Shown piece by piece: positions 63,927-64,000 of a DNA stretch of 64,000 bases. The translations under genes and the position numbers were made by a program. The notes beneath the pieces are model-generated. The model did no database searches and was not told the origin of the DNA. It saw only the letters and a list, made by a program, of their open reading frames with translations. Each line of letters opens with the position of its first letter. The stretch's first letter is position 1. The DNA is from Methylorubrum aminovorans (GTDB taxonomy: Bacteria; Pseudomonadota; Alphaproteobacteria; Rhizobiales; Beijerinckiaceae). The stretch lies in assembly GCF_022179725.1 (NCBI RefSeq), contig NZ_BPRC01000011.1, forward strand, positions 124,001 to 188,000. The letters run 5' to 3'.

Positions 63927-64000
63927 ATTCCGCGTCCCGGTCGGGGATGAACAGTGCGAAGAGGAGGCGCGGTCTTGCCGTCGATTTGCAACAGCGCCGG
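63927..64000. other. right window edge
   Basis: 74 bp after the glycosyltransferase. An ATG at 63947, preceded by GGTCGGGG, opens a frame (MNSAKRRRGLAVDLQQRR) to the window end. It may be the start of another gene, but it is too short to judge. Confidence 0.2.

Overview
The window is a gene-dense, very GC-rich chromosomal segment. The gene content (malate:quinone oxidoreductase, MetX/MetW methionine synthesis, periplasmic MsrA/MsrB, DUF4142, BrnT/BrnA, a family-2 encapsulin, GGDEF and EAL proteins) and the codon bias point to an alphaproteobacterium of the Hyphomicrobiales, most likely Methylobacterium/Methylorubrum. That assignment comes from gene content, not from a database search. There is no rRNA, tRNA, CRISPR array, prophage or intact IS element that I can see.

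Layout. 1-7.8 kb: a cut gamma-carbonic-anhydrase-like gene, moaE, an AI-2E family permease, mqo with a twin-arginine leader, a YcxB-like membrane protein with a secreted partner, and a secreted helical-repeat protein. 7.8-15.4 kb: a tightly overlapping five-gene operon read leftward, SWIM zinc-finger protein, DUF5691, MoxR AAA+ ATPase, DUF5682 and vWA protein. This is a candidate for a poorly described multi-component system. 15.7-24.2 kb: zwf, a ParD/ParE toxin-antitoxin pair between two identical 20-bp repeats, a uracil-DNA-glycosylase-like protein, an FUSC permease, pyrF-DUF1330, and a TetR regulator divergent from an SDR. 24.4-33 kb: dut, DUF429, Nudix, beta-carbonic anhydrase, DUF4142, an acyltransferase, a universal stress protein, bfd-bfr iron storage, and msrB-msrA oxidative repair. 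33-41 kb: a possible small RNA or attenuator, metX-metW, brnT-brnA, plsC, an aminoglycoside-phosphotransferase-like kinase, ggt and small proteins. 41.8-46.3 kb: an OmpW porin, a diguanylate cyclase next to an EAL phosphodiesterase, and DUF808.

46.5-51.6 kb holds an encapsulin locus: a cysteine desulfurase with a long disordered Pro/Ala-rich N-terminus, an HK97-fold family-2 shell protein carrying a cyclic-nucleotide-binding-like domain, a serine O-acetyltransferase (CysE) and a small unknown protein, all read leftward. The inferred pathway is serine to O-acetylserine to cysteine, followed by desulfuration by an enzyme packaged in the shell. Next to it are a CHASE2-class III nucleotide cyclase (52-54.3 kb) and a 2,359-residue autotransporter (54.3-61.4 kb), which has a PGRS-like glycine-rich N-terminus, an internal duplication and a C-terminal beta-barrel. 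The window ends with a glycosyltransferase that contains two GT-A-like domains.

Also notable are dispersed hairpin elements at 3' gene ends (22.05 and 35.66 kb, with a degenerate copy at 50.4 kb), whose stems show compensatory changes. There are several short tandem repeats, and two sites resembling the Irr iron-control element, one before bfd-bfr and one before the SWIM/MoxR operon.
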